Shown piece by piece: positions 21,843 through 30,466 of a DNA stretch of 30,719 nt. Below the pieces are notes generated by a model. It saw only the letters and a program-made list of their open reading frames with translations. It ran no database searches and was not told the origin of the DNA. Where the stretch lies: contig JAZNOK010000004.1 in the NCBI GenBank assembly GCA_045580775.1, positions 1 through 30,719 on the forward strand. Reading direction: 5' to 3'. Within the stretch, counting starts at the first letter, position 1. Each line of letters starts with the position of its first letter. A program made the position numbers and the translations under genes. This DNA is from JAZMZS01 sp045580775. GTDB lineage: Bacteria; Bacillota; Clostridia; Oscillospirales; CAG-272.

Positions 21843-23354
21843 TTATTCCTTGCTTGATGCTTTTATCTGATCAAACTGAGAGTTTATATCGTCGATCATC
21901 TTCTGAGCTGCAGGCTGGAGTGCCTGATATCTGGATGTAAAGTCATTTACTCCGGTGTTCAGAAGTGCAGTCATGTTAGCGTGGATAGTCTGGGTCGAAC
22001 CTATCTTGTAGTATACTCCGACGTCATATACTCTGGAAGCAAATATGATGTCGAGCATCTCTATAGAATCCTCGTCACGAACGTGCTTTCCGATAAGAGT
22101 ATCATCATAGTATGCAGGTGTAACATACTTCTTTGATGTATATGCCAGATCCTCTGTGATCATACTGATCATATCGGTATCCTCCTCAGAATGAAGAGCC
22201 TCGATACACATCATCTGAGAGTGTGTAGCACTGACGTAATGTCCGTATTCCTCCTGAGAAGCTGTGAACTTCGGATAAGGAATGATACCGAAATCGGTAA
22301 GAGAGTCACGGTGCTTGGGTACTGTTGTAAAGAGCGTGGTATAGAACAGAGCCTGACCGTTATCAAACATTGCCTTTCTCGTGGAGTCCCACTTGCTCTG
22401 GTCGCTCACTCTCAAAGAGTAGTTGAAGGTATTTTCCTTGTCATAGAAAAGCTCGGTATACTTGTTTATGAGGTCAACTGTTGTTGCATTATAAACAGTA
22501 AGTGACATGTAACCGCTGTCGTTGATCGTGCAGAAGCGGTTTCTTGACGAGAAGAAGGACTGATGGATAACATCATTCCAGGTGAGAAGACCGTACTGGT
22601 CAAGCTCGGTCCTCTGGTCATCACCGTTGAGCTCACGCGAACCCTTCTTTATGTACTCAAGGAAGGTATCAAACTGCCACTGGTCGTTCTTGATAAGAGT
22701 ATAAGGACTCTCGAGCTCAAGTGACTTCATCAGATCCTTGTTGAACATTATCATGTGTGTGCAGATGTTGTCAACAAAGCTGATATCACCTGTGGTATAG
22801 AATACGATATCGTTGATGGAGAGATCCTCATTTACCTTCTGATCCCACCATGACTTTTCAAGGTCAATGTACTTTGTAGCATTGAGGTCCTGAATGTAAA
22901 GACCGAGAGCCAGCTGTGCCGCATCGTATACACCTACCATGCAGAGGTGATACTGAGCAAGACCTGAATTGTAGTCGGTCTGGATCTTTGTAAATCCGGG
23001 ACCTGCACCGAAAGAGGTGCCAAACTGCGTCATATTGTTGAAGGTGATGCCGTACTTTTCGGCGATCTCTGTATTTCTTCTCTCGATAGCCTGATTGACA
23101 GACTCGTATGAACCGTCATTTTGCTCTATGTCAAAGTCGGAATACTTGAGAGTTCCGGTAACAAGAGTAACAAACTCGGTTCCGTCATATTTGACACCCT
23201 CGGGGATGTCGGGCTTCTCCTCTGCAGTAACAGCGTCGGTCGCTGAATCAGATGAGCTTTCATTTCCGTCAGTGACAGCAGCAGGCTTTCCGCAGGCAAC
23301 TATGCACGGAACAAGCATGAGCACTGCCAACAACAGGCAAAACAGTTTTTTCAT
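21843..23354 (-). CDS. Extracellular solute-binding lipoprotein (ABC sugar-type)
   Basis: A 503-residue lipoprotein with signal peptide and lipobox IVA-C (Cys21), a Ser/Asp/Ala-rich linker to about residue 50, then a large periplasmic-binding-protein-like domain. Features include RRNTEIAEKYGI near residue 88, WWDQKVNEDLSINDIVFYTTGDISF, and aromatic-rich segments consistent with family 1 carbohydrate-binding proteins of ABC importers. It is longer than the usual 420-450 residues, in line with extended Clostridia members. The promoter is at 23414-23442, and AAGGAG lies 7 nt before the ATG. No ABC permease or ATPase genes accompany it; its only co-transcribed neighbour is the sialidase-like lipoprotein. 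The ligand is probably an oligosaccharide (inference). Confidence 0.82.
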   Translation of the reverse strand: MKKLFCLLLAVLMLVPCIVACGKPAAVTDGNESSSDSATDAVTAEEKPDIPEGVKYDGTEFVTLVTGTLKYSDFDIEQNDGSYESVNQAIERRNTEIAEKYGITFNNMTQFGTSFGAGPGFTKIQTDYNSGLAQYHLCMVGVYDAAQLALGLYIQDLNATKYIDLEKSWWDQKVNEDLSINDIVFYTTGDISFVDNICTHMIMFNKDLMKSLELESPYTLIKNDQWQFDTFLEYIKKGSRELNGDDQRTELDQYGLLTWNDVIHQSFFSSRNRFCTINDSGYMSLTVYNATTVDLINKYTELFYDKENTFNYSLRVSDQSKWDSTRKAMFDNGQALFYTTLFTTVPKHRDSLTDFGIIPYPKFTASQEEYGHYVSATHSQMMCIEALHSEEDTDMISMITEDLAYTSKKYVTPAYYDDTLIGKHVRDEDSIEMLDIIFASRVYDVGVYYKIGSTQTIHANMTALLNTGVNDFTSRYQALQPAAQKMIDDINSQFDQIKASSKE

Positions 23355-23413
23355 AGATAACTCCTTTCGGCAGTATCGGACACCTGCCCTATACCGCTCA
23401 TTTTCTGTTTTAT

Positions 23414-23442
23414 ATTATACTATAAAAACACACGATTGTAAA
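23414..23442 (-). promoter_or_regulatory. Promoter of the lipoprotein pair
   Basis: Minus-strand TTTACA (23437-23442), 17-nt spacer and TATAAT (23414-23419). The leader carries a GGCAG/CTGCC inverted repeat (about 23371-23390) just before the ribosome site. Confidence 0.8.
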
Positions 23443-23543
23443 TACAATTTTTGTGTATTTTTTTCAATTCTTTTCAAAAGACTGCTGCTTTTTTGTCGCT
23501 TTTTCCAACATAAATACGAACCAAAACAACATTTTGCTAAAAC

Positions 23544-23571
23544 GCCCCTCGAGATCGTCCTCTCGAGGGGC
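23544..23571 (-). terminator. Terminator of the GntR-ABC-winged helix operon
   Basis: A perfect 11-bp GC-rich stem, GCCCCTCGAGA (23544-23554) with TCTCGAGGGGC (23561-23571), and a 6-nt loop are followed on the minus strand by GTTTTAGC. It begins 12 nt after the winged-helix gene's stop codon. Confidence 0.87.
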
Positions 23572-23582
23572 ATCTTTTGCTC

Positions 23583-23903
23583 TTATTCTATTGAGATTTT
23601 TCCGCGGCGTATCATATACCCCACTCCCCACACAGTCTCAATGAGCTTTGGAGAATCGGGAGCCGGCTCAAGCTTTTTTCTCAGGCGGTTGATATGTACT
23701 GTCAGAGTCGAGCTCTGCCCAAGTGTCTCATATCCCCACACCTCTCTTACAAGTTCTTCTTTTGTATGCACCGTGTCCGGGTGTGACACAAGATACAAGA
23801 GAAGCTCTCGCTCCTTTTTCGGAAGTTTCAGCGGTTTTCCTCCTGCACAAAACACGCCTGCATTGGTATTTAGGCTTATAATGTCGCTTTTGTTTTTAAC
23901 CAT
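23583..23903 (-). CDS. Stand-alone OmpR/PhoB-type winged-helix DNA-binding protein
   Basis: A 106-residue protein that is essentially only the C-terminal DNA-binding domain of an OmpR-family response regulator. An N-terminal beta sheet (ISLNTNAGVFCAGG) leads into LTPKE-like KLPKKERELLLYL, then TKEELVREVWG, the recognition helix STLTVHINRLRKKLE, and the wing hairpin IETVWGVGYMI. No receiver domain and no histidine kinase are encoded beside it. The start at 23903 overlaps the permease gene by 8 nt; an upstream reading from 23972 comprises only antisense-unrelated residues inside the permease and is rejected. It is last in the GntR-ATPase-permease operon and may control that system or remote genes. 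Confidence 0.85.
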   Translation of the reverse strand: MVKNKSDIISLNTNAGVFCAGGKPLKLPKKERELLLYLVSHPDTVHTKEELVREVWGYETLGQSSTLTVHINRLRKKLEPAPDSPKLIETVWGVGYMIRRGKISIE

Positions 23904-26154
23904 AGTATTTTTCCGTATATACGAGCTCATCGTCGTAGAGCGTGATATCGTTGACATATTTTGAAAACTCATCAGCTGTCTGTGAGTCCGTAAAGAATAC
24001 CATACGAGCAGAGGTACTCTCTACTTCCCTGATATATCCTCCGTCCTCTCTGATGTACGCCGAGCTCTCCTTGAAGAAGGAAGCGTCGAAGCTTATCATG
24101 CACTCTCCTTCTGTATAGCGTGTTCGCAGCTTGCCGCTGTCTATTGCCTCAAGTATAAAGGATGCAGCCTCAACAGGATCGGGGGCGTTTTTGTCTTCCT
24201 CCTGATAGGAATAACAGCTGAAAGTGCCCTCGTATTTTCCGTCAGGCAAGTACAGAGCCGCACTCATCGAGAAATTACCGTAGCTGCCTTCTTTGCTTCC
24301 CTCTTCATCAAAGAGCTTACCGCCGCACTTGATATATTCGGATAAAAGCTTTTTCGCCGCCTGCAGGTTCGTCAGTGACTGTGTTTGGTCTGTATCCGAC
24401 CAATGCTCAGCCTCCGATTCTGCCAAGGCAGCCGCATAAGCATTGAGCGTCTTTGGCATGTTTTGGCTTATTCTCATGGTAAATGTATAGCTCTTGAAGT
24501 TTTCTCTGCCAAAGCACTCGATATTATAGCCAAATGTTGTATCCGAGCCGTTCTTTTGAATTATCTGCTCATCTCTGGAGAGCTCGTTTGTATATTCTTC
24601 ATAAAAAGTCTCGTATACAGACTCCATCGCTTCGTAGTCGATACCGTTTGCGTGGATACTGTATATCTGCTCGGGTGCCGGTATCTTCAGGTAAGCCCGC
24701 CCATATTCGTCCGTATCCTTGGCAGCGGTCACCATCCCTGTAAAGTCCTCTTCGGTGAATTTGATCTTTCTTCCTATGGTCTGACCGTTTGTCAGCTTGA
24801 TCTTTACCGTAGTAAAGGTGTAATAGCTGTATCCCTCACCGCCGCCCTCTAATGCGACATACTGTCTGCGTGTAGAATATGTACCGTTGTTCACGCTGTC
24901 TACAGAAAACTTCAAAGCATCCGCAACGTACCTAAGTACTTCCTTATCAGTGATACGGATATTCTGAGTCTGCAAAGTCTCATAGTCAAGCTCCGCCGAA
25001 TACATGCTGTGTCCGGATTCGCTTATCGTAACGCTCTCGATCTCATCTGCTGACGGGGTCTTTGAAAGGACGACCTGCTTCACCGCTCCTATGCCTGCCG
25101 CAAACAGCACTCCTATGACGAGCAGTACCGCAAGATACGGAGCTGATCTGAGCATGCTTTTTGGGGATTTTGTAGTTATCAGTTCATAGAGGAAATAGAC
25201 GATGCAGATGACAAACACCATAAAGACATAGAATGTCATATCTGTGCCGCCCGATCCGAAGATCTCATTCGCTATAAAGGTAAATAAAAGCAGTACAAAC
25301 GGCGTTGTAAACGCAATACGGTATACATGCTGCAGCTTTCTTGACGGGGCACTTTTGCCTGCCATCTCACTTCTGCGGCGAACATACAGCCATCCCGCCA
25401 GTATAAACAGCAAAAGACTGATTACCACGGTGTATATATACATAGGTACGTTAGTATAGACGTCTACAGGCTCAAACACCTCAACCGTCGCACCCAAAAA
25501 TGCAACAGGGAAGAAAAAGCTGATATCCGTAAAACGCAACAAAGTCTCTGATGCATCCCATATATACACGGTGTTTTCAAGTGAGTAGGTGAAAAGCAGA
25601 CATACAACGCGGAAAAAGCACGCAACCAGCCCAAATATAAATATATTGGATGTGCTCGTTCCGGTCAGTGCCATGGCAACAGCCATAAATGACATAAGCA
25701 TAAGACATGCAGTCGCAGCAGAAACGATCAGCAACGGAACGCTGGATATCTCAAAACTCGTACCAGGAGCCACCGTCCACAGTACAGCACTCGCAAGCAC
25801 CGCCGCACAAATGATAGCAACCATCCATGTGATTGCCGCAAGGCAAAATGATGTAAACACAGTCTGTCTCTTGTACGGAATAGCATGGTAAAAGTCGGAC
25901 TCGCGTCTCTGATCAAGATACGAGAACATGCTCTTGATAAAAAACGGAACAAATGCCAAAATGACGCAAAGCGGCATTGCGAACTGATTGATCTCTACAT
26001 TGTACACAGTATCGTGTACATACGGTGCATCCGCCATATAAATAACCGGAACGATAGCACACAGAGATACCGTTACTATAGCTGCGGCAATGCCGATCAG
26101 CTTTATCTTCTTTAGTCCTTCTAAATAAAGACGGAAGTTAAACAGTTCCTTCAT
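23896..26154 (-). CDS. ABC transporter permease with large C-terminal extracellular domain
   Basis: A 752-residue membrane protein. The first 365 or so residues hold about nine hydrophobic helices in ABC-2/export-permease style (starting FNFRLYLEGLKKIKLIGIAAAIV, with a SYLDQRRESDFYHAIPYKR cytoplasmic loop near residue 80). The remaining 380 or so residues are soluble, rich in Tyr, Glu and Ser, and likely exposed outside the cell after the last helix (residues 345-365). It follows the ATPase gene by 13 nt with a strong GGAGGT ribosome site, so the two form one transporter. The resemblance to YtrB/YtrC-type systems suggests a role in antibiotic or cell-envelope stress response (inference). The substrate is unknown. 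Confidence 0.78.
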   Translation of the reverse strand: MKELFNFRLYLEGLKKIKLIGIAAAIVTVSLCAIVPVIYMADAPYVHDTVYNVEINQFAMPLCVILAFVPFFIKSMFSYLDQRRESDFYHAIPYKRQTVFTSFCLAAITWMVAIICAAVLASAVLWTVAPGTSFEISSVPLLIVSAATACLMLMSFMAVAMALTGTSTSNIFIFGLVACFFRVVCLLFTYSLENTVYIWDASETLLRFTDISFFFPVAFLGATVEVFEPVDVYTNVPMYIYTVVISLLLFILAGWLYVRRRSEMAGKSAPSRKLQHVYRIAFTTPFVLLLFTFIANEIFGSGGTDMTFYVFMVFVICIVYFLYELITTKSPKSMLRSAPYLAVLLVIGVLFAAGIGAVKQVVLSKTPSADEIESVTISESGHSMYSAELDYETLQTQNIRITDKEVLRYVADALKFSVDSVNNGTYSTRRQYVALEGGGEGYSYYTFTTVKIKLTNGQTIGRKIKFTEEDFTGMVTAAKDTDEYGRAYLKIPAPEQIYSIHANGIDYEAMESVYETFYEEYTNELSRDEQIIQKNGSDTTFGYNIECFGRENFKSYTFTMRISQNMPKTLNAYAAALAESEAEHWSDTDQTQSLTNLQAAKKLLSEYIKCGGKLFDEEGSKEGSYGNFSMSAALYLPDGKYEGTFSCYSYQEEDKNAPDPVEAASFILEAIDSGKLRTRYTEGECMISFDASFFKESSAYIREDGGYIREVESTSARMVFFTDSQTADEFSKYVNDITLYDDELVYTEKYYG

Positions 26155-26167
26155 TTTTTCTACCTCC

Positions 26168-27067
26168 TCACATCAGTACGTCCTTGAAGGCATATCCGAG
26201 TGCCTCCATCTCGTATATAAATACCTCCTCAAGTCCAAGCGGAAGTATATCTATGAACATCGGATTCATCACCTGCAGTCTCGCCTTTACCTCTTCTCTG
26301 TCGCCTCTGACTATGAAGTTTGCAACAGAGCCGTTTTGCGTATAGCTGAGCATATCTATACCGACAAAATCCGTCTTTGAATAAGGTCTGTCAAATGCAA
26401 GCTGGACCTTGAACAGAGATGTCTTGAGATTTTGAATATCGCTCTCAAAGACAATACCTCCCTTGTGCAGGAGTGCCAGCTGATCACATGTATCCTCCAG
26501 CTCCCTTAGCGAATGCGAGGTGATAATGGTAGTAGTGTTTCTCTCCAGCACATCGTTATATATAACGCTCTTGACCAGATTTCTCATAACCGGATCAAGT
26601 CCGTCAAAGGTCTCGTCAAAGAACAGATATTGCGGCATTGTGGAAAGACCCAGTATCGTCGCCGCCTGACGCTTCATTCCTTTGGAGAAGGTCCCCAGAT
26701 TTGCCTGTGGATTGAGTCTGAAAGTATTTGTCAGATTGTAAAAACGGTCGTATGAGAACTGAGGATAGATCGCCTTGTAAAATGCCGCCATCTTGTTCAT
26801 ATTTGACTGAGGCAGAAAGTACAGATCATCCGGTATGTATACGATCTTATTCTTTACGGCAGGGTTTTCATAGACTGACTCTCCGTCGATTTTTATATCT
26901 CCGGACTGGGGTTTGTATACTCCGCTGATCAAACGCAAAAAGGTGCTTTTTCCTGCTCCGTTCGATCCGACAAGTCCGTATATGCATCCACTTGGGATGT
27001 TACAGTCAAGACTCTTTAATGCTTCAAAATCATCAAAACGCATTGTTACATTACTTGCACTTATCAT
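26168..27067 (-). CDS. ABC transporter ATP-binding protein (YtrB-like)
   Basis: A 299-residue ATPase of the ABC-2/drug-export type. Walker A GSNGAGKST is at about residues 34-42, the Q-loop region follows IVYIPDD, the signature FSKGMKRQA lies near 127, Walker B YLFFDETFDGLD near 146-157, and the H-loop in TIITSHSLREL. The signature has SKGMK instead of SGGQ, common in the GntR-linked export family. The C-terminal 80 residues form the small domain typical of ABC-2 ATPases. It overlaps the GntR stop by ATGA, so repressor and ATPase are translationally coupled. Confidence 0.9.
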   Translation of the reverse strand: MISASNVTMRFDDFEALKSLDCNIPSGCIYGLVGSNGAGKSTFLRLISGVYKPQSGDIKIDGESVYENPAVKNKIVYIPDDLYFLPQSNMNKMAAFYKAIYPQFSYDRFYNLTNTFRLNPQANLGTFSKGMKRQAATILGLSTMPQYLFFDETFDGLDPVMRNLVKSVIYNDVLERNTTTIITSHSLRELEDTCDQLALLHKGGIVFESDIQNLKTSLFKVQLAFDRPYSKTDFVGIDMLSYTQNGSVANFIVRGDREEVKARLQVMNPMFIDILPLGLEEVFIYEMEALGYAFKDVLM

Positions 27068-27444
27068 TGAGTATCCTCCTCTATGTTATATGCTCTCTTT
27101 ACAGTTTTTATAAGCTCCTCCGCTTCAACTCCCGCAAGGCACAGCTCTCTCGAGCATTCATACAGAGCGTCGAGCTTTTTTCTGGCTTCTTTTTTGATCG
27201 CTTCCACGGCTCCCGTGCGTACAAAGCTTCCTCGTCCGGGCAAAGGCACCGTGATGCCTCTGCGTTCAAGCTCAATGTACGCCTTTTGTATGGTATTAGG
27301 ATTGATAGCGAGCGTAACCGAAAGTTCCCGCACGCTCGGCACAGCTTCCCCCTCACACAAAAAGCCAAGAAGGATGTCTTTTTCTATTCCGTCAATTATC
27401 TGCTCGTATATAGGCGTTTGACTGTATTTGTCTATTGTGAGCAT
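27064..27444 (-). CDS. GntR family transcriptional regulator, YtrA subfamily
   Basis: A 126-residue repressor with an N-terminal GntR winged helix (PIYEQIIDGIEKDILLGFL, then VPSVRELSVTLAINPNTIQKAY and the wing GITVPLPGRGSFV). It has only a short C-terminal helical tail, the YtrA arrangement without a large ligand-binding domain. The start at 27444 has AGGAGG about 7 nt upstream; the reading from 27501 begins inside the operator. It is first in an operon with an ABC exporter and a winged-helix protein. A perfect palindrome at 27459-27493 lies between the -10 box and the ribosome site, so autorepression is very likely. Confidence 0.92.
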   Translation of the reverse strand: MLTIDKYSQTPIYEQIIDGIEKDILLGFLCEGEAVPSVRELSVTLAINPNTIQKAYIELERRGITVPLPGRGSFVRTGAVEAIKKEARKKLDALYECSRELCLAGVEAEELIKTVKRAYNIEEDTQ

Positions 27445-27458
27445 TATGCGTCCTCCTT

Positions 27459-27493
27459 CTATAAGTGTACTATTACAAGTAGTACACTTATAG
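27459..27493. promoter_or_regulatory. Perfect palindrome, predicted GntR/YtrA operator
   Basis: Two 14-bp arms, CTATAAGTGTACTA (27459-27472) and its exact reverse complement (27480-27493), flank a 7-nt centre. It covers the predicted transcription start of the gntR operon and touches the -10 box, ideal for steric repression. Confidence 0.85.
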
Positions 27494-27520
27494 ATTAGCA
27501 CAGTTTATCTCGTGTGTCAA
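27492..27520 (-). promoter_or_regulatory. Promoter of the gntR-ABC operon
   Basis: Minus-strand TTGACA (27515-27520), 17-nt spacer and TAATCT (27492-27497). The -10 box abuts the palindrome. The adjacent gap 27521-27680 holds no recognisable gene. Confidence 0.82.
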
Positions 27521-27681
27521 TAAGTTTTGGAAATTGTTTATAATTATATAATATGATCACCGTATGTTTGATATGCAGCAAAGAAGCGGGCACTTGCCAT
27601 CTGACGTTCTCACGCCTATGTTGACTGATCCTTATCGCGAGAGATACAGGGTGGATGAAAATATGAAATCTCCTATATAGC

Positions 27682-27723
27682 AAAAAAGAAGCTGCCGCTA
27701 TGTACAAGCCGACCGCTTCTTTT
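27682..27723 (-). terminator. Terminator downstream of the decarboxylase operon
   Basis: On the minus strand AAAAGAAGC (27715-27723) pairs with GCTTCTTTT (from 27684-27692), enclosing a 22-nt loop, followed by more T residues. Confidence 0.72.
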
Positions 27724-27732
27724 CATATAGTC

Positions 27733-27758
27733 AGGGAGAGACCGCTTGACCTCTCCCT
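27733..27758 (-). terminator. Hairpin in the 3' region of the decarboxylase operon
   Basis: AGGGAGAG (27733-27740) pairs with CTCTCCCT (27751-27758) across a 10-nt loop, 14 nt after the oadA stop codon. It lacks a T-run; together with the next hairpin it probably forms a tandem terminator or protects the mRNA end. Confidence 0.55.
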
Positions 27759-27772
27759 ATGCATGATCATAT

Positions 27773-29215
27773 TCAGTTTCCAAGATCCTCTACGACGATG
27801 GTCTTGACCTCGCCTGTGGTCTCGGGTTTCTTCGCTTCTGCTTTTTGGGGTTCTGCCTTAGGAGCTTCGACCTTACCGTCTCTCTCGGCAAAGAACTTTG
27901 CCGCTACCTGCGGGAACAGAGCATAAGAGAGCACATCCTCCTCGCACTTTGCGATGTCCTTAGTCTCTTCTCTGTACTTTTCAAGCTCGGGCTCGAGAAG
28001 GTCAGCAGGACGGCAAGTGATGACCTCGTCATCTCCTATCGCCATCTTTCTTACCTCTTCATTTACTGTTCCGGGGAGTCTGCCGTATTCACCGCGGAGC
28101 AGACCTTTTGACTCCTTTGTAAAGGACTTGTACTTGCCCATTAGTACATTGAGAACTGCCTGGTTACCTACTATCTGAGATGTAGGTGTAACAAGAGGCG
28201 GGAAGCCGAAATCTTCCCTTACTCTCGGCACTTCAGCAAGAACATCGTAGTATCTGTCCTCAGCCTTGAAGCCCTTGAGCTGGCTGATGAGGTTGGAAAG
28301 CATGCCGCCGGGAACCTGATAAAGAAGGGTATTGGTATCGACATTCAGGACTTTGGGATCCAGTGTTCCCTCTTCCTTCATCTTTGTCTGGACCTTGCGG
28401 AAATGAGCAGCACACTCTGAGAGTGCTCCGAGATCCAGTCCCGTGTCACGCTCCGTACCCATAAGAGTAGCTACAAGTGCCTCAGTCGCAGGCTGTGCGG
28501 TTCCGTTAGCAAGAGGAGAAAGGGCACAGTCAACTATATCGACGCCTGCCTGAGCAGCCATGAGGTTGACCATATCACCTGTTCCTGTCGTATTGTGTGT
28601 ATGCAGATGTATCGGAATATCTATCTCTGCCTTGAGCTTCTTCACGAGGCTGTATGCATCGTATGGGAGAAGCAGGTTTGCCATATCCTTGATAGCTATA
28701 GTGTCCGCACCCATCTGTACAAGCTCCTTTGCAAGTCCTACAAAGTACTCCTCAGAGTGGACAGGGCTCTTTGTATAGCTGATAGCCGCCTCGCATATAC
28801 CGCCGTGCTTTTTTGTGTATTTCATTGCGGCTTCCATATTTCTTGTGTCATTGAGAGCGTCAAATATTCTGATAACGTTTATTCCATGCTCAATGGATTT
28901 GCCGACGAACGCCTCAACAACGTCGTCTGCGTAGTGCTTGTATCCGAGAATGTTCTGACCGCGAAGAAGCATCTGGAGCTTGGTCTTTGGCATGTGCTTT
29001 TTCAGCTCGTCCAGACGTTTCCACGGATCCTCACCCAAAAATCTCATACAAACATCAAAGGTAGCTCCGCCCCAGCACTCAAGCGACCAGTAGCCCATCT
29101 CATCGAGCATCTCGCATGCGGGGAGCATATCTTCAAGACGCATTCTCGTAGCAGCCTGAGACTGATGTGCGTCACGAAGTATAGTATCTGTTATAAACAG
29201 CTTCTTGTTTTCCAT
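27773..29215 (-). CDS. oadA: Oxaloacetate decarboxylase alpha subunit (carboxyltransferase), without biotin domain
   Basis: A 480-residue carboxyltransferase that moves CO2 from oxaloacetate to enzyme-bound biotin. Metal and active-site motifs are TDTILRDAHQS (Asp10), AIKDMANLL (Lys176, carbamylated in relatives) and HLHTHNTTG (His205, His207). After the barrel comes the conserved domain PGGMLSNLISQL and PTSQIVGNQAVLNVL. The protein ends in a Pro/Ala/Lys-rich tail (about 447-480) and has no EAMKM biotinyl site; that site is on a separate protein encoded two genes upstream. GGAGGTTG precedes the ATG. Pyruvate carboxylase subunit B is the related alternative, but the adjacent membrane beta subunit favours Na+-linked decarboxylation. 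Confidence 0.9.
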   Translation of the reverse strand: MENKKLFITDTILRDAHQSQAATRMRLEDMLPACEMLDEMGYWSLECWGGATFDVCMRFLGEDPWKRLDELKKHMPKTKLQMLLRGQNILGYKHYADDVVEAFVGKSIEHGINVIRIFDALNDTRNMEAAMKYTKKHGGICEAAISYTKSPVHSEEYFVGLAKELVQMGADTIAIKDMANLLLPYDAYSLVKKLKAEIDIPIHLHTHNTTGTGDMVNLMAAQAGVDIVDCALSPLANGTAQPATEALVATLMGTERDTGLDLGALSECAAHFRKVQTKMKEEGTLDPKVLNVDTNTLLYQVPGGMLSNLISQLKGFKAEDRYYDVLAEVPRVREDFGFPPLVTPTSQIVGNQAVLNVLMGKYKSFTKESKGLLRGEYGRLPGTVNEEVRKMAIGDDEVITCRPADLLEPELEKYREETKDIAKCEEDVLSYALFPQVAAKFFAERDGKVEAPKAEPQKAEAKKPETTGEVKTIVVEDLGN

Positions 29216-29245
29216 TGTTCAACCTCCATTATATGTTTACCGGGG

Positions 29246-30439
29246 TCAGGATAGGATACTGATAAGAATTCCTGCGGCAACCGCCGATCCTATAACTCCT
29301 GCTACGTTCGGTCCCATCGCGTGCATAAGCAGGAAGTTGGAGGGATTTTCCCTTTGTCCGACTACCTGCGACACACGTGCCGCCATCGGAACTGCGGACA
29401 CTCCCGCACTCCCGATAAGAGGATTTATCTTGTTCTTCAAAAACAGGTTCATTAGTTTTGCGATAAGCACACCGCATGCTGTAGCAACAGAGAACGCGAC
29501 AACACCCAACACCATGATCTTGATAGTCTCAAGATTAAGGAAGGACTCAGCGGTTGCTGTTGCTCCGACCGTAATACCGAGGAATATCGTAACGATATTC
29601 ATAAGCTCATTCTGTGCAGTCTTTGCAAGCCGCTCAACAACTCCGCACTCACGCATAAGGTTGCCGAGCATGAGACAACCTACCAGAGGTGCCGCATCCG
29701 GAACTATGAGAGATACGAAGATGGTGATAACTATCGGGAACACGATCTTCTCCGTTTTTGATACCGGACGAAGCTGTGTCATGACAATGGCACGCTCACG
29801 TTTGGTAGTCAGCAGCTTCATTATCGGAGGCTGGATAACAGGAACGAGTGCCATATACGAATATGCGGCAATAGCTATGGGAGCGAGCATTTCGGGAGCA
29901 AGCTGAGAGGTCGTGAATATAGATGTAGGACCGTCAGCTCCGCCTATGATACCTATCGAACCTGCCTGCTGCTGAGTAAATCCGATAGCTCTCGCACCGA
30001 GATAAGTACCGAAGATACCAAGCTGGGCTGCCGCTCCGAGTATAAGGCTCTTGGGGTTTGCTATCAGAGGACCAAAGTCCGTCATAGCTCCGACTCCGAG
30101 AAAGATCAGACAGGGATAGATGTTGAGCTTGACTCCCAGATACAGGTAGTCAAGCACCCCTGCTGTGATGGTCTGTCCGTCCGCCGTCATACCTCCACCG
30201 ATAAGATCCCAGTGCACATGTCCGTCAGCAAAAAGCTCAGGATGGAACATGTTTGCTCCGGGAAGATTGGTAAGAAGCATTCCTGCCGCAATAGACAGCA
30301 GCAAAAGCGGCTCAAACTTCTTGACTATTGCAAGGTACAAAAGAAAGCACGCAAGCAATATCATTACTATTTTGAGAGGCTCCTGTGCAAAACGTGCAAA
30401 ACCCGTACTAAGCACAAAATCCTTTATTGCGTCTAACAT
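29246..30439 (-). CDS. oadB: Na+-translocating decarboxylase beta subunit (OadB/MmdB/GcdB family)
   Basis: A 397-residue membrane protein with about nine to eleven hydrophobic helices that decarboxylates carboxybiotin and pumps Na+ outward. The signature IGIIGGADGPTSIFTT, containing the functional Asp of this family, lies mid-protein. The second conserved block, NPLIGSAGVSAVPMAARVSQ, lies near the C terminus, followed by MHAMGPNVAGVIGSAVAAG. GAGG lies 11 nt before the start. The beta subunits of oxaloacetate, methylmalonyl-CoA and glutaconyl-CoA decarboxylases are nearly alike; the neighbouring OadA-like gene points to oxaloacetate. Confidence 0.92.
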   Translation of the reverse strand: MLDAIKDFVLSTGFARFAQEPLKIVMILLACFLLYLAIVKKFEPLLLLSIAAGMLLTNLPGANMFHPELFADGHVHWDLIGGGMTADGQTITAGVLDYLYLGVKLNIYPCLIFLGVGAMTDFGPLIANPKSLILGAAAQLGIFGTYLGARAIGFTQQQAGSIGIIGGADGPTSIFTTSQLAPEMLAPIAIAAYSYMALVPVIQPPIMKLLTTKRERAIVMTQLRPVSKTEKIVFPIVITIFVSLIVPDAAPLVGCLMLGNLMRECGVVERLAKTAQNELMNIVTIFLGITVGATATAESFLNLETIKIMVLGVVAFSVATACGVLIAKLMNLFLKNKINPLIGSAGVSAVPMAARVSQVVGQRENPSNFLLMHAMGPNVAGVIGSAVAAGILISILS

Positions 30440-30466
30440 AACGATCTTTACCTCAATCGGTATGTT

